From positions 620,001-684,000 of the forward strand of contig NOWV01000013.1 in the NCBI GenBank assembly GCA_003344405.1: a stretch of DNA of 64,000 nt, in the 5' to 3' direction. This stretch comes from Trichoplax sp. H2 (lineage: Eukaryota > Placozoa > Uniplacotomia > Trichoplacea). How positions within the stretch are numbered: position 1 is the stretch's first letter; every line of letters begins with the position of its first letter. Position numbers and translations under genes: made by a program. The notes under the pieces are model-generated. The model worked only from the letters and a program-made list of their open reading frames with translations, did not search any database and was not told the origin of the DNA. Below are positions 40,701-54,266 of this stretch, one piece after another.

Positions 40701-42765
40701 ATTGTAACATTTGTTTTTCCCATAGTCTTTACTATTTGAATATAGCCTTATTATCTTTATGTCATTGGCGACTTGTCTTGTAAATGACGATTCTGCTACT
40801 TGCCGAAAAATGAATGCTTTAGCTGTTAGAACCCTACTTGAAAAAGTACGCCAATTTTCGTAATTTTATGATTTTTAGCTTAATATACGTCCATACATGT
40901 ATAGAATGAATGAGATAATAATCTGTTGTCTTACTTGAAGATGGATGTGACTCATTTAAATGAATTATTGGAATTAGTTATATCTTGGCTGAAAGGTCAC
41001 CGGGTAAGATATTATAATAACGATGAGCCGGTTTTATTTCAATATTTGTAACTTTAATAAGAGTCTTCTGTACCTGCACGTAATTCTAGGTCATTCATCA
41101 GCGATTAGCTCTGCAATTACTGGGTATATTCGCCGAATGTCAAAGCGACTTCTTAGAAAAACGACTAAAGGATGTTTTGCCTTTGGTATTAGCTTTAGCC
41201 AAGGACGGTGACTATGAACAGGTAAAAATTTTAGACTCCTTCTATACGATCTTTTTAGACATAAAAAATAAATGTTTATCTTGTGTTACATTAACAATAA
41301 CCATCTTTTGTTTGAGATAGTCCGATAATTTGGATCATGAGAATATTCGTATCCAAGATTCTCGATGCTATTACCTGATAAATACCCTGCAAAAAATTAG
41401 TGATAAATATGATTTAACCAACGATAAGTATCAAGGTTACATAACATCGCTTTGGGGTAAGATTTACAATTTGTGCTTTAACTGTTCTTATTGTTTGTTA
41501 TGTGTGTTACAATATTATGTTGGATGACTGCATACAAAGTAAACCAGAGTGTATTTAAATTTCATGTTTAATTCATTGATCCTACTATGTAAGAATTTAT
41601 AATCGATAATTTTTTTTATCATCAGATTGTATCATATTTTCGCTGGAATATCCGCACATGTGGGTGCGTTTAACTGGCTGCCAGTTGATAGGGTTCATAT
41701 TTTCCCGATGCAAACCTGATAAAGCTATCCATTGTAAAACTTTTCTAATAAGTCATTTACTGGAAGAGGACACGACAGCTAAATTGCAAAGTCTAATTAA
41801 AATCTTCATTTCACAATTAAAATCAAAGTATTTAGATTCTGCCTTAGCTGACCAAGTATGACATCACTTTAAATTTACGAATTTGGAAATTTTTTTACGT
41901 ATTTTAAGCTATGCTACTTTTCGCGCGGTTGACCTAGGTGACCAAGAATCTTATCTACATTTGCAAAGTAATACAATCAATGAGTGATTCTAAACAAGAA
42001 GATCTATCTTTTAAAAATATTCTCGAAAGTATGTGTAAAATCGCTCGATTGGAATCTGGAAATACTCCGAAAAGCGTGCAAAAGGTTGGCTTCAATACAA
42101 ACATATTATTTTATGTTCTAGACTACTATTCTATGCTATAACATTGTAACTATAATGGCGTTTACTTGCAACAGAGGTCTTGTGTAATTAAATGGATTGC
42201 AGCTATGGTCTTGGATTTAGATTACGATGTTCTTATAAGTAATCTCTCGATTCTATTGCAACCACTACAAAAAGAGAGTTCTTCAACCACTTCGAGTGAG
42301 TTTAATATCATTTTCACATTATAGTATGGTGTCATTATCATAAATGCAAGAGAGTAAGTTTTGTTAAAATGCTTGTATTTCTTAGGTGAAGAATTAAAAA
42401 TTTTATGCGATGAAATTGTGGGAATGATTAAAAAACGTTGTGATCCAGATAAATTTGCTATGGCTTATAGCAGTTCACACCAAACTATAAATGAAAAGAA
42501 GTTAAATAGAAAGAGACAAAAGGCCTTTGAGGTTAAAAAATTCAAGCTTGTTTCCATACTTGTAAGGGCAATGGCCCTTTGTTCTAAATTTTATTAATTA
42601 AATTTATGTACATATTGAAACATCTAGGCCGTTGCTAACCCACAAATTAGTGCTCAGAAACGATTAAAACGAAATTTACGAAAGAAAGAAAGTAGAAAGC
42701 GCAAGATGTATTTGTACAAACCAGAAAAACTTATTTCCAAACGTAAAAAACTAGATCAATCATAA
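25723..42765 (+). CDS. UTP20: UTP20 / DRIM, giant HEAT-repeat component of the SSU processome
   Basis: UTP20 is a nucleolar scaffold of about 2,500-2,800 residues needed for 18S rRNA maturation. Several dozen short exons match the animal protein in order. The start exon is 25723-25776 (MAKKRMKSLKDSMETRFK). Landmarks: 27251 (FHERIASIRIDVIHRAQKRK), 28167 (ETFFMEALFKWTDLN), 28845 (NFARDLQSDFYPYFGEFY), 29056 (FKTLAYLFKYLWRHMIPDL), 29240 (FATESFSFLMRK), 31130 (AWSSLLCLRHTK), 33720 (RILYGQLFRRSLG, then FILRFLAGCTNDEFQIF), 36830 (DFFENVRHLQ), 37040 (MPMATNHIFDKKG), 38380 (QEVRDICRDILTKIADALG), 39280 (FLLLPEPRRGGNQPKA), 40415 (MRYVLDYPLGKKIEKI), 40585 (HEYETGRISALEMIA), 41655 (HMWVRLTGCQLIGFIFSRC) and the Lys/Arg-rich tail 42640-42762, ending at TAA 42763-42765. 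The start codon fits the family N terminus. The gene is convergent with NUP205. Individual exon edges were not all phase-checked. Confidence 0.95.
26191..26705 (+). repeat. three tandem ~170-bp repeats in UTP20 intron 1
   Basis: Copies begin with GATAT(A/G)AAATAATCAATATA at 26191, 26369 and 26538 (178, 169 and about 168 bases). Each holds the short inverted repeat GCCTG-CGCTA-CAGGC and ends near TATTCATGACTGA. Differences between copies are mainly length changes in a TA-rich run and a few substitutions. The array lies wholly inside the 1.47-kb first intron, the longest UTP20 intron I found. Confidence 0.9.
39527..39546. repeat. TA microsatellite in a UTP20 intron
   Basis: A run of alternating T and A follows the exon that ends near 39499. 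It is a simple repeat with no coding content. Confidence 0.8.
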
Positions 42766-42774
42766 TTATTCCTG

Positions 42775-42843
42775 ATTAAAGAATTTCTGTGGTATCCTTT
42801 GTTACATTAGAATAACATCCAAAAGACAGTTATTACGTTTATT
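42775..42843. terminator. crossed poly(A) signals of convergent UTP20 and NUP205
   Basis: On the plus strand ATTAAA at 42775-42780 lies 9 bases after the UTP20 stop. On the minus strand AATAAA (plus-strand TTTATT, 42838-42843) lies 14 bases after the NUP205 stop at 42858. If both are used, each transcript ends inside or close to the other gene's 3' untranslated region. These are the nearest matches to the signal consensus; use is inferred. Confidence 0.55.
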
Positions 42844-42857
42844 GAACTCCATTTTGG

Positions 42858-45800
42858 CTAATTCGACATTTTCATTATTCGCTTTAAATTACGAATTAGG
42901 GCATGTATAAATTCCAATCTTGATTTATCTTTTCCATAAATCTATTTATGTTAAGAGTGCAACATACAATACGATAAGCATGTTAAAATAGTCTGCAATA
43001 TTGTGTACGAAGATGTATGATATATGTACAGTAGTATTAATTAACTTTAAAGTAAAGAGTAACACTAAAATATGGAAAATAAACGTTAATAATTTTCTTA
43101 CGTCTTCAATTTCATTCATCTTTTTCAATATCGAATCGTTTAAGCATAACGGAGCATCATTTTTAATCTATAAGAGAAATTAGGTCCAAAACTATTGCAA
43201 CATATGCAACTGATAACGTGATATTTATTAACTGCAAATCAAGGATACATTGAACAAACCTGTTCATATTCTTCTTTTGTAATTCTTTCACTATCTGACT
43301 TTAAGCTATTTTCATCTTCATTTATACTGCTACGCGGTAGAGAGATATCTAGCAGTTTCAATAAAAATCCTCAAGCGATTATTGTTTAATACTAAGGAAT
43401 AGACATAGTTTACTGAATAATAATCGAACATCAGGTCGAATATGAAGTTATACTCGTGTACCGTGCAATTTTCTTAGCTTAGAGGGTATTTCTGCGCGAC
43501 GAGATATCAGCACACCGGTGTATTCGTCTAATGTCGGACATCGGAAAAAGAAATACTCTAGGTGATGCCAGACAACATACAGCGAATTTTCGATAATATC
43601 TAGAAAACTTCAGCTAAGAATGCAATCACTTCATCTAATAAAGTTTATTGGATAGCAATTTAGGGAAGAATTATTTTTAAATTTAAAATAGTTAGTAATC
43701 ATTTGCTGTTAAATAAAGGATACAAAAGTAATTTGTTATTTCTTTTCCTTTGTTATTAACTACTTTCGTCATCAAGGTATATATGAATTGATGACGATTC
43801 TTGTTTAATCTTCCCTCAAGCATCAGGATCATGTCTTCTGGTAGAAACTGTGAGAAAAGAGAATTAAACATCGTATTGCAATGTTGTATATGAATGGCAT
43901 TTGAAATGCGGTCTTACATCTTTCCACTCTTCACTCATTAAATCAGCTGAGTTATTCCATTTATAGAGATATTTTTTATAAACATCGAAAGTGACACTAA
44001 AATTGTCTACACAGTCTTTAAGCAACTGTATTAAAATGCTTAAGTCAGGCCATTGGGATGGTTTCTTAAGTTGAGATAACCCTGTGTCGAAGTTAAAAGT
44101 GCGAGTGTTATTTTATAGACAATTGAAACCATATCGGTAGAAAAAGATGCCTTTTGTATTTTTAACCTTTCCGAACAGCGCTTAGTTCAGGTGGTACCGC
44201 TTTAGTTAGCGATGGCGAAAAGCAGGCTGATCCGTAAATAGCTGTGCCTGAAAGAATAAGACACTTATTCAAGATCAGATTATTTACGTCACGACAATAA
44301 TTGTTGTTGTATACCAGTTAAAGTCGCTCGACAATAGGCAGTGATATTTAGGCAGATTTGTTGTAACAATAACTTAATTTCTTGCTTGCAAATTTCCTGA
44401 CTACTTTCTATTAGGGGATTTGAGTAGCCATGATTATTAATTACTGACGCTCTTTTAATATATTGATTCCATTGTTGGTGAGAACAGAAGCGAGGAATCA
44501 GAGATAGCACGTTCTTTCGAAGTTGAAGTAAAAAATTTCTATAATGTTTCTGAAAAAAATTGATGATGACATATTGATTATTACTAGCTTCCAGAAATTT
44601 AATCATAATCATAAAACGATATGCTTACTTGCTCATCATGATCACTTGCAGTAAAGTGTGAATACCAAGTTGAGCTGCCTTCACCAATGTGGTATATAAC
44701 AGTACTAACTAATGATAACTGCTTCAGCGACATCAATGAGACGTTTATATTGTCATTACGAAGGGTAGCATAAAAAATGCTGAGATTCTGGCGAACAAAG
44801 TTCAATATCTACAGTTTTAAAAAAATAGTTCGTTAAAGTTAATTTTATCAAAATTTTAAATCAGTGATGTCGCTGGAATACCTGTGAATAAGCTTCACGA
44901 TGTTTGGAGCCCAACGACGAGAAGATTGATAGAATAATTTCCAATATAGGAAATAACATCTGACGATGTCTGTCAACAGCGTCCGGTGTAAAAAATTCAT
45001 CGTCATCTGCGGTTCTAAAGAGTAAACAATCAAAGGTAATTAACATGCATCTAGTTACAAAGTAAAAATATTATGGTATTACCCTTCAGCCACAATTAAC
45101 TGCTCAGGGGGTTTAGTGGTATAGAATTTACATTCTGTGAGCATTGGTATTATTCCCGAGCGCAAAATTGCTTCAGCGCCGCGTTCATACGAAGCAATTC
45201 GTGCGAGAAGAGCCTAATCAAAATAATATATGTGTCAATGGATAGTGCTCAGGCCAATTTATAAACTATCATAAAAGTATTGTAAATTAACCATTTTAGA
45301 TTCATATATGTATAAAGGTTTCATTGAAATCGGAGTTGATACGGTTAGTGTCTGAAGAATTTCATCACTTCGCACGACGCCTTCAATAAAATGCCGTAAA
45401 TATCCTTTTACATCGAGGTAATCAATCCAACGTTTCTGCCAGTCCATTGAAACAATAACGTCCAGTACAGTAAACGCCAGGGTCTAGTAAAAGTGAAAAT
45501 TCTATTAGATGAACATCGTAACATGATGAAAATAAGTTAACGGTACCATTCCTATGTCAGGAGCATCGCACGCATCCCGACAAATGACATCCATTATAAT
45601 ATCTCCGTAACTGTACAGAACCGACATATCGTCATTTCTGTTTCTCTTGGAATCTGAATATTATAAAAAGTTTTAATACATCAAATACGCGAAAGCCGCA
45701 TTTAATATTTTAAATTGATACCTGAAGATTTCGATGCTTCCAATGATATTTGAAGGTAATGTAGAAGGGCAACGTATAAATTCATGCGAACTCTTTGCTG

Positions 45801-48800
45801 TTTACCACTTGAACGAAGGATAAAGTCAAGAATGCCTTTTAAAATATCTCGAAAAGTTGAAAATGAGAGTGGATCTTCTAGAAATAAGAATTGCAAAGAT
45901 CATCGTTACTAGTCATGATTGATCCATTCGCTAGGCTTACTGTTTTCTTATATTTACCAGCTTTACTATTAATAGAAGATTCTAAACCAACTGGAGTATC
46001 CCTCATCCTAAATGAAGCTAATTTGCGAAATTGTGCCATTAGGGCCAAGACAACGCCAGCAGCTGGGGCTTGAATTTCCGGCATTGCACCATCTCTACAA
46101 CACTGGTTAACATAATAGTCATCGATCATTTATAACATATAATAAAGATTTTCTCGAGCAGAATATATCTATTGTACAACTTTAATACACACCCGATCAA
46201 GTATCTCCTGCAGTAATCGCAATAATAAATCTTCACGCATTTTAGGTTGAAAAAGATCGAATGGACAGGCTCCAAATATTACTTCAACTACTTCTTGCCA
46301 GGCTTCAAATGCTTGTAATTTGGCATACAGAGCACACTGCCTCTTATTCATGAGAACAACATGTTTCAGTAAAGCTTGGATTTCCTAATTATATAATTGA
46401 AAATGCTTCAGCTAATAGTCAAGATTGAAATTGTTAATGATAGAAGTTAAATGCCTAACATTATTCAATCGTTCCTTGTCGATAGTAGCTTTACTTAGGA
46501 TATTGTTGACTTCTTCCTGTAAAATTCGTCGAAAAAAGTTAATATTACAAATTTTGGCGTTATTTTGACGCCAAACTTGTTGGCATGATTGCACGGCTTG
46601 ATCCAGCGCTGTTGGATCGAAAAATTCTAATTGCAGGTCAGCTTGCATATCCTGCTTCACATTGATACAGTCCAGTAAACAAAATAGCCTAATTTTCTTC
46701 TGATGAGTTGTTCTACCAGCTATAAAAATTTGAAATTTTAGTAAAAATATCAGTAATGCACTGCGATAAATAAATTGTTACGCGAGGCATAAAGATAGAT
46801 TTCCATTATCAATACTGAAATGCAATGTATATTAATTAATATAATGGAGAAGAGATCGAATGCATTACCGTCAAAACAAGAAAATTCACTAATGAAGGTC
46901 TTGCTTTGTAGTGCTGTACTTATACTGCCAACATCATCTTCAGTGATATTAGATGAACTGACCAATAATTCAACGAGGTTCTATTGTTGTGAACAATCAG
47001 AATTTTCACTTTAGATGAATTACACCTTTAATCTTTCGAAAATGAAATCAGCTAAGTTAATTAGACCAGGATTGTATAGCTCGCAAATACTCACCTGAGT
47101 ATCAGATCTTTGACGGTTTAAAGACGTAGATTGTAATTCAAGAGCAATACATTTCAGTAGCCAAGATTGTTGTAATAACATGATGACTTTGAATGGGTCT
47201 GGACTATCTGCTTCGTCATGTGTCTGAATATCTATTAAGAAAGACAGTATTTTAAAACATTGCAAGACTAAGAAGTTAATCATAGGGTACAAGCGCAGGT
47301 TTTTTAATACCGTTGGTAAAAGGCATCCTATACAAGTGCTTAGTGAAGAATTCGTGGTTGTTTCTCAAGTATCGTATAGTTGCATTGCAAGTTTCTGTCG
47401 ATGAACATAATTTATAAATGACATGGTAACACTGTTCAACAATTTGTGGAGGTTCCCTAAAACCGTTGTCCAGATTTCTTTGTAGAATGGTCAAGATTGC
47501 ATGTAGACATGTATGAGGAGTGCCTAAAATTCCTAATGGTACTGCGGCTATTAGTAACACGGAGGATAACAAAATAGAAGTAAAGGGTAATTTCAAAATA
47601 TGATATCTGATACTTTTAAGCCTACCTGGGTCTTGTAGAATTGTTTTGGAAACAGATTTACGAACATCATAACCTAATAGAAAATGAGCCAAACTAGGCG
47701 CAGGTAGATCTAGACAGTAAAGTAAAAGTTCAAGGATGCTTTCGCTCACAGCGGTATGGGTCTGAGTCGTATCTAAAATACTTTCATCTCCTTGAAACAA
47801 GACATAAAGTTTAAAGATTGATCGTTCAGATATAAAGAATGTCTACCTTTACACAGTCCCTCATCGTTATGAACATATTGTGGCTAACCTTTCTCAATGT
47901 ATTCTTGATCAAGATCTTGCAAGAAATTCGGTTCGTTATAGAGCGTTTCTAAGTGTTCCACAAAGCCTTTCATAATTTCAAGTGCAATTTCCTACGGAAA
48001 TTTTATATTTATAATAGTTAGTTGCATATCATAAAATCGATTCTGAGTGCTACTACGGAGTACATTTAACTACACAGTAGTAAAGATTACCGGCGTATTG
48101 GTCAGGACGGTAATGATATCTGATTGCAACATAGATGAACGACACATATGGTATAATATATTAACAGCTGATAAAGCTAAATTAGGATTTGTATTCCCGT
48201 GCGTCAGAAATCTGTAGGGGACAAAAAGAACTTATATTATAGTAACTAATAGGGACCAGATAAGCATGATTTAGCATAATCTCTAACCTGGCAATATACA
48301 ATAAATGATCCGTGCTACGAGTATGCGGATTAACATCTAGCAACAATGCACTTAATGGAGTAACAACTAATGATATATCGTATGCACGGAGTATTCGAAA
48401 TAGCTGCTTTTCCAGATGTAAGCTCAACTCCATTAACCGTAAAGCATAGAGGGCAGCTTCCTCCAAATAATTTCTTCCAGCTGTATTAATAAGTAGAAAC
48501 ATTACAATACTGGATCGAGTAAAAGTTCACGTACAAAGTGTTCCGCACACACATATACATCAATAACGATGTCTATGAAGTCTTACAATAACGTTTTATA
48601 CTTACAAGTGCTGGAAGCAAGTTCATCAAGTCCTGTACCAGCAGTATAGGTTACCGATAAAACCTGATTTATAAAAAAATAGTGCATTATAAGTTTATGG
48701 TTGTTCGCAATAGTAGCAAGAAAAAAAGGAACAATTTGGTTGTACAGAATTATTACCAGTTTTAACATAGGAGTTGGCTGTAACATTCTTAAAAATAGTT

Positions 48801-51800
48801 CGTGGCCAGGCGGCTTAACTACAGGGCCAGTTTGCGTAACTGTGCTGTCGGATTGATTTTCCAAGAAGAACTCGGGGGCTGGTTCATAATTTCGCATGAA
48901 TTTTTCAAATAGTTTCAACACAAGACTGGCTACTTGCCACTAAATTTAGAATTTCCGGATTAAGGGTAAAATATTTTAGTAAAATTTCCAATCTTTCAAT
49001 CGAAATCATCGGATAAATTATTTATTTAATAAACCTTTTCACTAGCATCGCGGTACTGCCTAGTACTAAATTTTAAGAAGACATCTTCCAAAAGAAAGTT
49101 TAGGTATGGCTGAAAGCCTGGTTCTCTAGCACTGATAGTGAAAGTGGATGGATAGTAGGCATCTGTTAAATTGTCCAATAAAGTTATGAAAGCTCTGGTT
49201 TCAGGATAGGTTTCATGCTTTGATTCAATCTCGACTAATTCAGCCTAATTTAAATCATAGCAATACATTATAATTAGCTAAGCCTTTTATATTATATGCT
49301 GCATGTATTTAGTATCAATAATAAATAGTGTTACAAACCTCTATACCAGTTTTACGATTCTCATTTGAATTCGTACGTATGATCTAATTAATATTGTTAC
49401 CGAAGTATGAATTAGTAATATGTACAACAATTAGCATAAATAGACCCATACAACGTACTTGAGAAGATTCCAGGTATTGCCATACACTAGGAGCAATTTC
49501 CTGAGATTTAGCAAAACCTGCTAAAGTAAGTAGTATTTCTGCTTTTAATGTAAACGGAACTACGCAGCTCAGTAGGCCGAATAATACTGGCATAGGCATG
49601 TAATGTTGATTTTCGTATAAAGCCATACGAGCTGTTTCATCCTAATAGTTATTATTATGAGAAAGCCGATAGTAATAAGTGAGATTGGTATTGCTAAGGA
49701 TAGACATATAATGATATCTTCAAGATTGACATTTTTCATTAAGCTTACTTGTCCAATTATACGCTGCATTAAGCGTAATATCGCTTCAAGACCTGCCAGT
49801 TCTTCAGGAGTAATTTGATGAATCTGCTGTGATTGACTGGATACTGATCGTGATACAGATTCATTTAAACTGACATAATAGCTGTAAGATTGTGAACATA
49901 AAATAGGAATTTGAATCTTGACGAATATTCAAAATCGATTGCATAAAATTACCGATCACCTTTTAAAGGAGTAAAATACATGATCCCACGATACAGAAGC
50001 TCCACCTCCATGGCCTGAACTATTACTTTTCAGTAAAAGGTAACAAAAATAAGCAGCTTGTGGTCCAGTAGCTAAGCCCATTAACATTTCAACGTATGGG
50101 ACGTACAGGAAAGCCGGTAGTAAATCGCCCGCGAGTCTAACAAATTTGAAGAGGTTGACCTAATTGGCGAGAAAGTTTTAACATAAGAGACAAACTTTGT
50201 AGATAGTAAGCCTAACAATACAAAGGCTAGGTTAGAAAAAAATTTGGCTTACTTGTCGATAGGAAGGTCTACCGCGATAGCTAACACCCATCGAGGTAGC
50301 TCCATAAGTTGTTCCGATATCTGTTTGACACCAATATTCTAAATTGAGTTGTAAATTAAGGGGATCTGTCTTGTACAATTCACCAATCTGTCGGTTGTTT
50401 AAATGAAGTATAAATATATGCATGATCAATATCAAATTATTTTTTAATATATTATATATTATCTTTATCAAAGAAACATTGTTGAATATTTAAAATGAGA
50501 TCGGACCAAATAAAGAAAGTCGGAAAATTCCGTTCTTAAATCAGACGGTTCTCTATTTCCTTCTTGTATAGTAGCTTGCTGAATTCTAGCACTTTCATCG
50601 GCTCCATTTCTAAATTCCTTGATCTAACGACATGTGTATATAATTTATTGTATATTACAGTAAAAATAAACAAGAATGCACCAATTCTGAATAAGGAACA
50701 TATCTACTGATTAATAACCTTTAATGGCATAAGAATGATGATACCAGTAATTAGAGAATGTATCCGTCTGACAAGAAATTCCTTATATAATATAGAATTA
50801 ATAATAATTTATATTTGTTAAAACACACATTATTGTGATTATAGAAACTTTGTAATGTTGATTGTAAAAAATTTTTATTACCTCATTATAAAAAGCTTTC
50901 GATTTGATAACTTTATGACGCAAAAAGCGGAGAGCTCCGATGCGTACTGCATACTCCATAATGACTTCGTCGTCTTCCAATATTTCAGGGTTGTCTAGGT
51001 TGATAGTAGTCTGCTGAGAGCAGACACGTAAAACTAGAGACCACGCCATTAGAATAACTCCTCTTAGACCTTCATCTTCCCAACTTGCACTAGCACTAAG
51101 TAGTGCGTGCATTTCAGGTAAAAATGTTGCATCGTTAACAAGTGGATGAGAAGTATCTATAGAAAGATAACCCAAAGGATGGTGATAATGATGTAACTGT
51201 AAGATGTTGATAATCCTTGACAAGGATTTTATCAACTTTATCAAGGTAATTTCATTACAAGGATAGCACTAACCAGAAGGGATATTCTCATTTTCACCGG
51301 TACCGAATGCTTCAAAATCGATACAATTTAGAGTCGTTGCTAACATGAATACATCTACTGCGTTCAAGGTATCATCAGTAGTCCTTGGTTTATAATTTCT
51401 TACATATTCTATCATCTTCAAGGAATCATTCTTAGATAATGGCTTATAGAAAGACCATATAAACAAGCATTCAGCTAGCGATATGGTATATTCTAGTCAA
51501 GACATAATAATAAGCTGTTAGATATTGTTCATTAGTTTAAAAATAATCACCGATAAACTACTTTATAAATAAGAATCTTATAAAAGAGTAGAATAATACA
51601 ATTTTTGAATGATATTATGGAACAAGATCCGTAGTCCCTGGTTGGTATTGGAACTGATGAATAATATGCAAGCAGAAATTTAGAACATTGCGAGCATTAC
51701 CTTCAAGGATACCAATAAGTTGTAGTCTATATTTGATAGTTTGCGTTGATTGATCTGTTAGAATTTTGGTAATGATATTATCGATGTTTAAAGTTTTAAG

Positions 51801-52415
51801 GGAATCCATTATTTTAGCAGTTATTCCTATAACATCAAGAAAGGAAAATATCTTAACAAGGTAGTTTAAGAGCGAAAGCTGAGTTGGTTGAATGGAGATG
51901 AATATACTGCTATAGCAATTTGTTTGGATGATAATATTAAGGTTGTAGCGTAACAAAGTTAAAAGAATGAGATCATGTTAAAATCATTTAACGTATCACT
52001 AATGACAGTTGAGATTAGTGGATTGTATTTATCCAGTATTACCTTCATCCATAAGATCATTAGTATATTTAGCAACTAATTGGATAAATTCTTCACCCAG
52101 ATCAGAGTCATTAGAGCCATCAAATCTCCATTGAATGAGCGATCGTAAAGAATAGGAAAGACAGCGGCAACCATCGTAATACAGTATTATAGCTAAAGGT
52201 AAACGTTGTAATCCAGGAAAACGTGGTTTCTGATGTTCACTAGCTAAGAGTAACTCCATGGAAGCATATTCGTTTAAATCTAAAATATCGCTTAAATTAA
52301 GAGCTTCTTCGATGAAAGACTGACTGAAAATGCGTGGAACTGGTTCGCCATAGACTTGAATGCCAGAAGTAGCGCCATGTTCTTTGATATTTTTTCGGTC
52401 TAATGCACTTCTCCT
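42858..52415 (-). CDS. NUP205: NUP205, inner-ring nuclear pore scaffold; extreme N terminus not located
   Basis: NUP205 is an alpha-solenoid of about 2,000 residues that binds NUP93/NUP53 in the inner ring of the nuclear pore. Minus-strand exons follow the animal protein in order. Landmarks: 52029-52415 (FIEEALNLSDILDLNEYASM, then MELLLASEHQKPRFPGLQRL), 50300-50400 (IGELYKTDPLNLQLNLEYWC), 49500-49600 (ALYENQHYMPMPVLFGLLSC), 48800 (PPGHELFLRMLQPTPMLKLV), 47400-47800 (ESILELLLYCLDLPAPSLAH, then LQDPG and TPHTCLHAIL), 47090 (STSLNRQRSDTQ), 46500-46650 (LQLEFFDPTALDQAVQSC), 46170-46350 (KRQCALYAKLQAFEAWQEVV), 45780 (GKQQRVRMNLYVALLHYLQI), 45300-45420 (YLDVKGYLRHFIEGVVRSD), 44340 (LLLQQICLNITAYCRA), 43580 (VWHHLEYFFFRCP), 43089-43160 (LKKMNEIED) and the last exon (IYGKDKSRLEFIHALIRNLK) ending at 42858. 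The first 50-100 residues should lie upstream of 52415 and were not found. Confidence 0.95.
47524..47625 (-). other. NUP205: stop-free 102-base intron in NUP205
   Basis: Donor GTAGGC follows LQDPG and acceptor TTTTAG precedes TPHTCLHAIL. Removing the intron restores the LQDPG-x-PxTCLHA block conserved in animal NUP205. The intron is a multiple of three and has no stop in frame, so an unspliced message would read through with 34 extra residues. Confidence 0.85.
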
Positions 52416-53400
52416 CTGTTAGGAAATAGTCATAACAAGTTTATCATTTAAAGCTGTTATTTTGACATGATCGAATTATGCAAAGTGTTGGAATGATATG
52501 CTACGCTATAGCCATGTTCCAATCGTGGTTGGCTGAGTGTAGCGTCTATATCTCTCGTATAGTACAGTACATAGGTAGTTGGAAGTTGCGCTATATGCAG
52601 TATTGCCTGCATCAAGGTAAATTTGAGTTGAATTGATTTGTATCATGGCGCCTGGTATATCGATCGATTGATACGACTGTTGCATAAGTTTTTAAGTATT
52701 TTTACGCCTACTGTAGAATGGTCAATTTATTGACTTGATGCAAGTTGTCTGTAGTTGAATAATTTTATTCTGTACAATAGCAAGATATTATTTTCTATCC
52801 TTGCTTATGTGGCTATTATTTTCTATCCTTGCTTATGTGGCTATTATTTTCTATCCTCGCTTATCTGGCTATTATTTTCTATCCTTACTTATACGGGATT
52901 AGACTAATGTAGATCAAATCATTGAAAAGGATGACAGAAAAGTGCTTATGACACTTAAAATGTTGTATCATCGTTAAAAGAGATGCTACATAATGAACTA
53001 ACCGTTGAGGAGAAGAGAGATAACAACTGAGGTTTATATTTTTTCAGTACTGTTTCAAATTCATGGTAATCCGGTAGCTTGTCCAAAGTCAACGTCGATT
53101 CGACAATATGCCAAATTTCTTTACTGGGACCCCAAACTATATATTGTTGGATAGATTGGCAAGAAATGAATGAGTATGATGTATGCTAGACAAAAAATGA
53201 TTGCATCATTCTACTAGTATCGTCGATGAAAGAAGACTGTCATTTTGCAGCCTATCCAGCATCTCGATACATGAAGTCATTGGTTGATAGCTCGTTCAAG
53301 TGAAATGTTAACTTTCTTTAAAATACGTTCATCTTAAAGTGCTTCAAGACAATTTGTACATGTCTATCCATAAATGATGATGGAATCAATATCAATAAAA
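52416..53400. other. NUP205 5' flank with 28-bp tandem repeat
   Basis: This stretch should contain the NUP205 first exon and promoter, but no frame resembling the family N terminus was found. Four direct repeats of a 28-base unit (TATTATTTTCTATCC followed by a TTGCTTATGTGGC-type tail) begin at 52786, 52814, 52842 and 52870. The last copies diverge. Confidence 0.7.
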
Positions 53401-53559
53401 TGATCATTTTAATTTGAGCAAAGAAGAGAATTGATTACTGTTGTACCTCCTCGAACTTGAGTGGAGACCGCCATTCTTGGAGCTCAATTGGCTTGGATTG
53501 TAAGTGCTTGCAGGCTGCGGGCTGGTAGCGCAGTCGTGCAGGGCCATCTACAGTACCCA

Positions 53560-54165
53560 GCTCAGTAGAGTACAGTGCAGTGCAGTAGGGTACAGTACAG
53601 TACTGTACTGTGGAGTAAAGTACTGTACACTGTACTGTACAGCCATGAACCACTAGAAATACAGTACCGTACAGTATGGCACTACGGCTGCGGGCTGGTG
53701 GCGCCTGCGCAGTCGTGCAGGACCATCTACTGTACTGTACTGTACTGCACTGTACACTGTACAGTATTCTTCTAGTAGTCTTTGCTATAGGCTAGCAGTT
53801 TGATATTGTCCTGCGCAGTAGAGTATTACCTGTGTGAGTACAGTGATTTTCTTCACCTGTACTGTACACTGTACTGTACGACTGTGTGAGACTGAAATCG
53901 TCTCCATCAGAATTGGACAACGACGACTTATTGTACTGTACACTAGTGACATTACTTTTGTTGGAGACTGCTGTATTTGGAGATTTGGAGCGATTAGCCT
54001 TTATATACAAGTGTACAACTTTTGTAATGTACTCAACGTTGTGTACCATGAGTGCATCGATTATTACAAAAATGATGTCACTATTTGGTACGTCAAGTAC
54101 ACAAGGGGCTATTATCAATAGACTGTTTGGTGTAAAATAGAAATGGCCATTTTTTGAAACCATAG
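53560..54165. repeat. third GTAC-palindrome island, left part
   Basis: Dense GTACAGTAC/GTACTGTAC words at 53575-53645, 53725-53765 and 53855-53885, mixed with two copies of a GC-richer segment (GCTGCGGGCTGGT at 53514 and 53688). Overlapping open frames on both strands are by-products of the repeat. Confidence 0.75.
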
Positions 54166-54266
54166 AAAATACTAGTCATGACAGGATACGCATCAATGAA
54201 TTGAGGAATTCATTATTTATCCATCCATTAAGGTTAATCTACAACGACAGAGTCGCTGTCCTCTCC

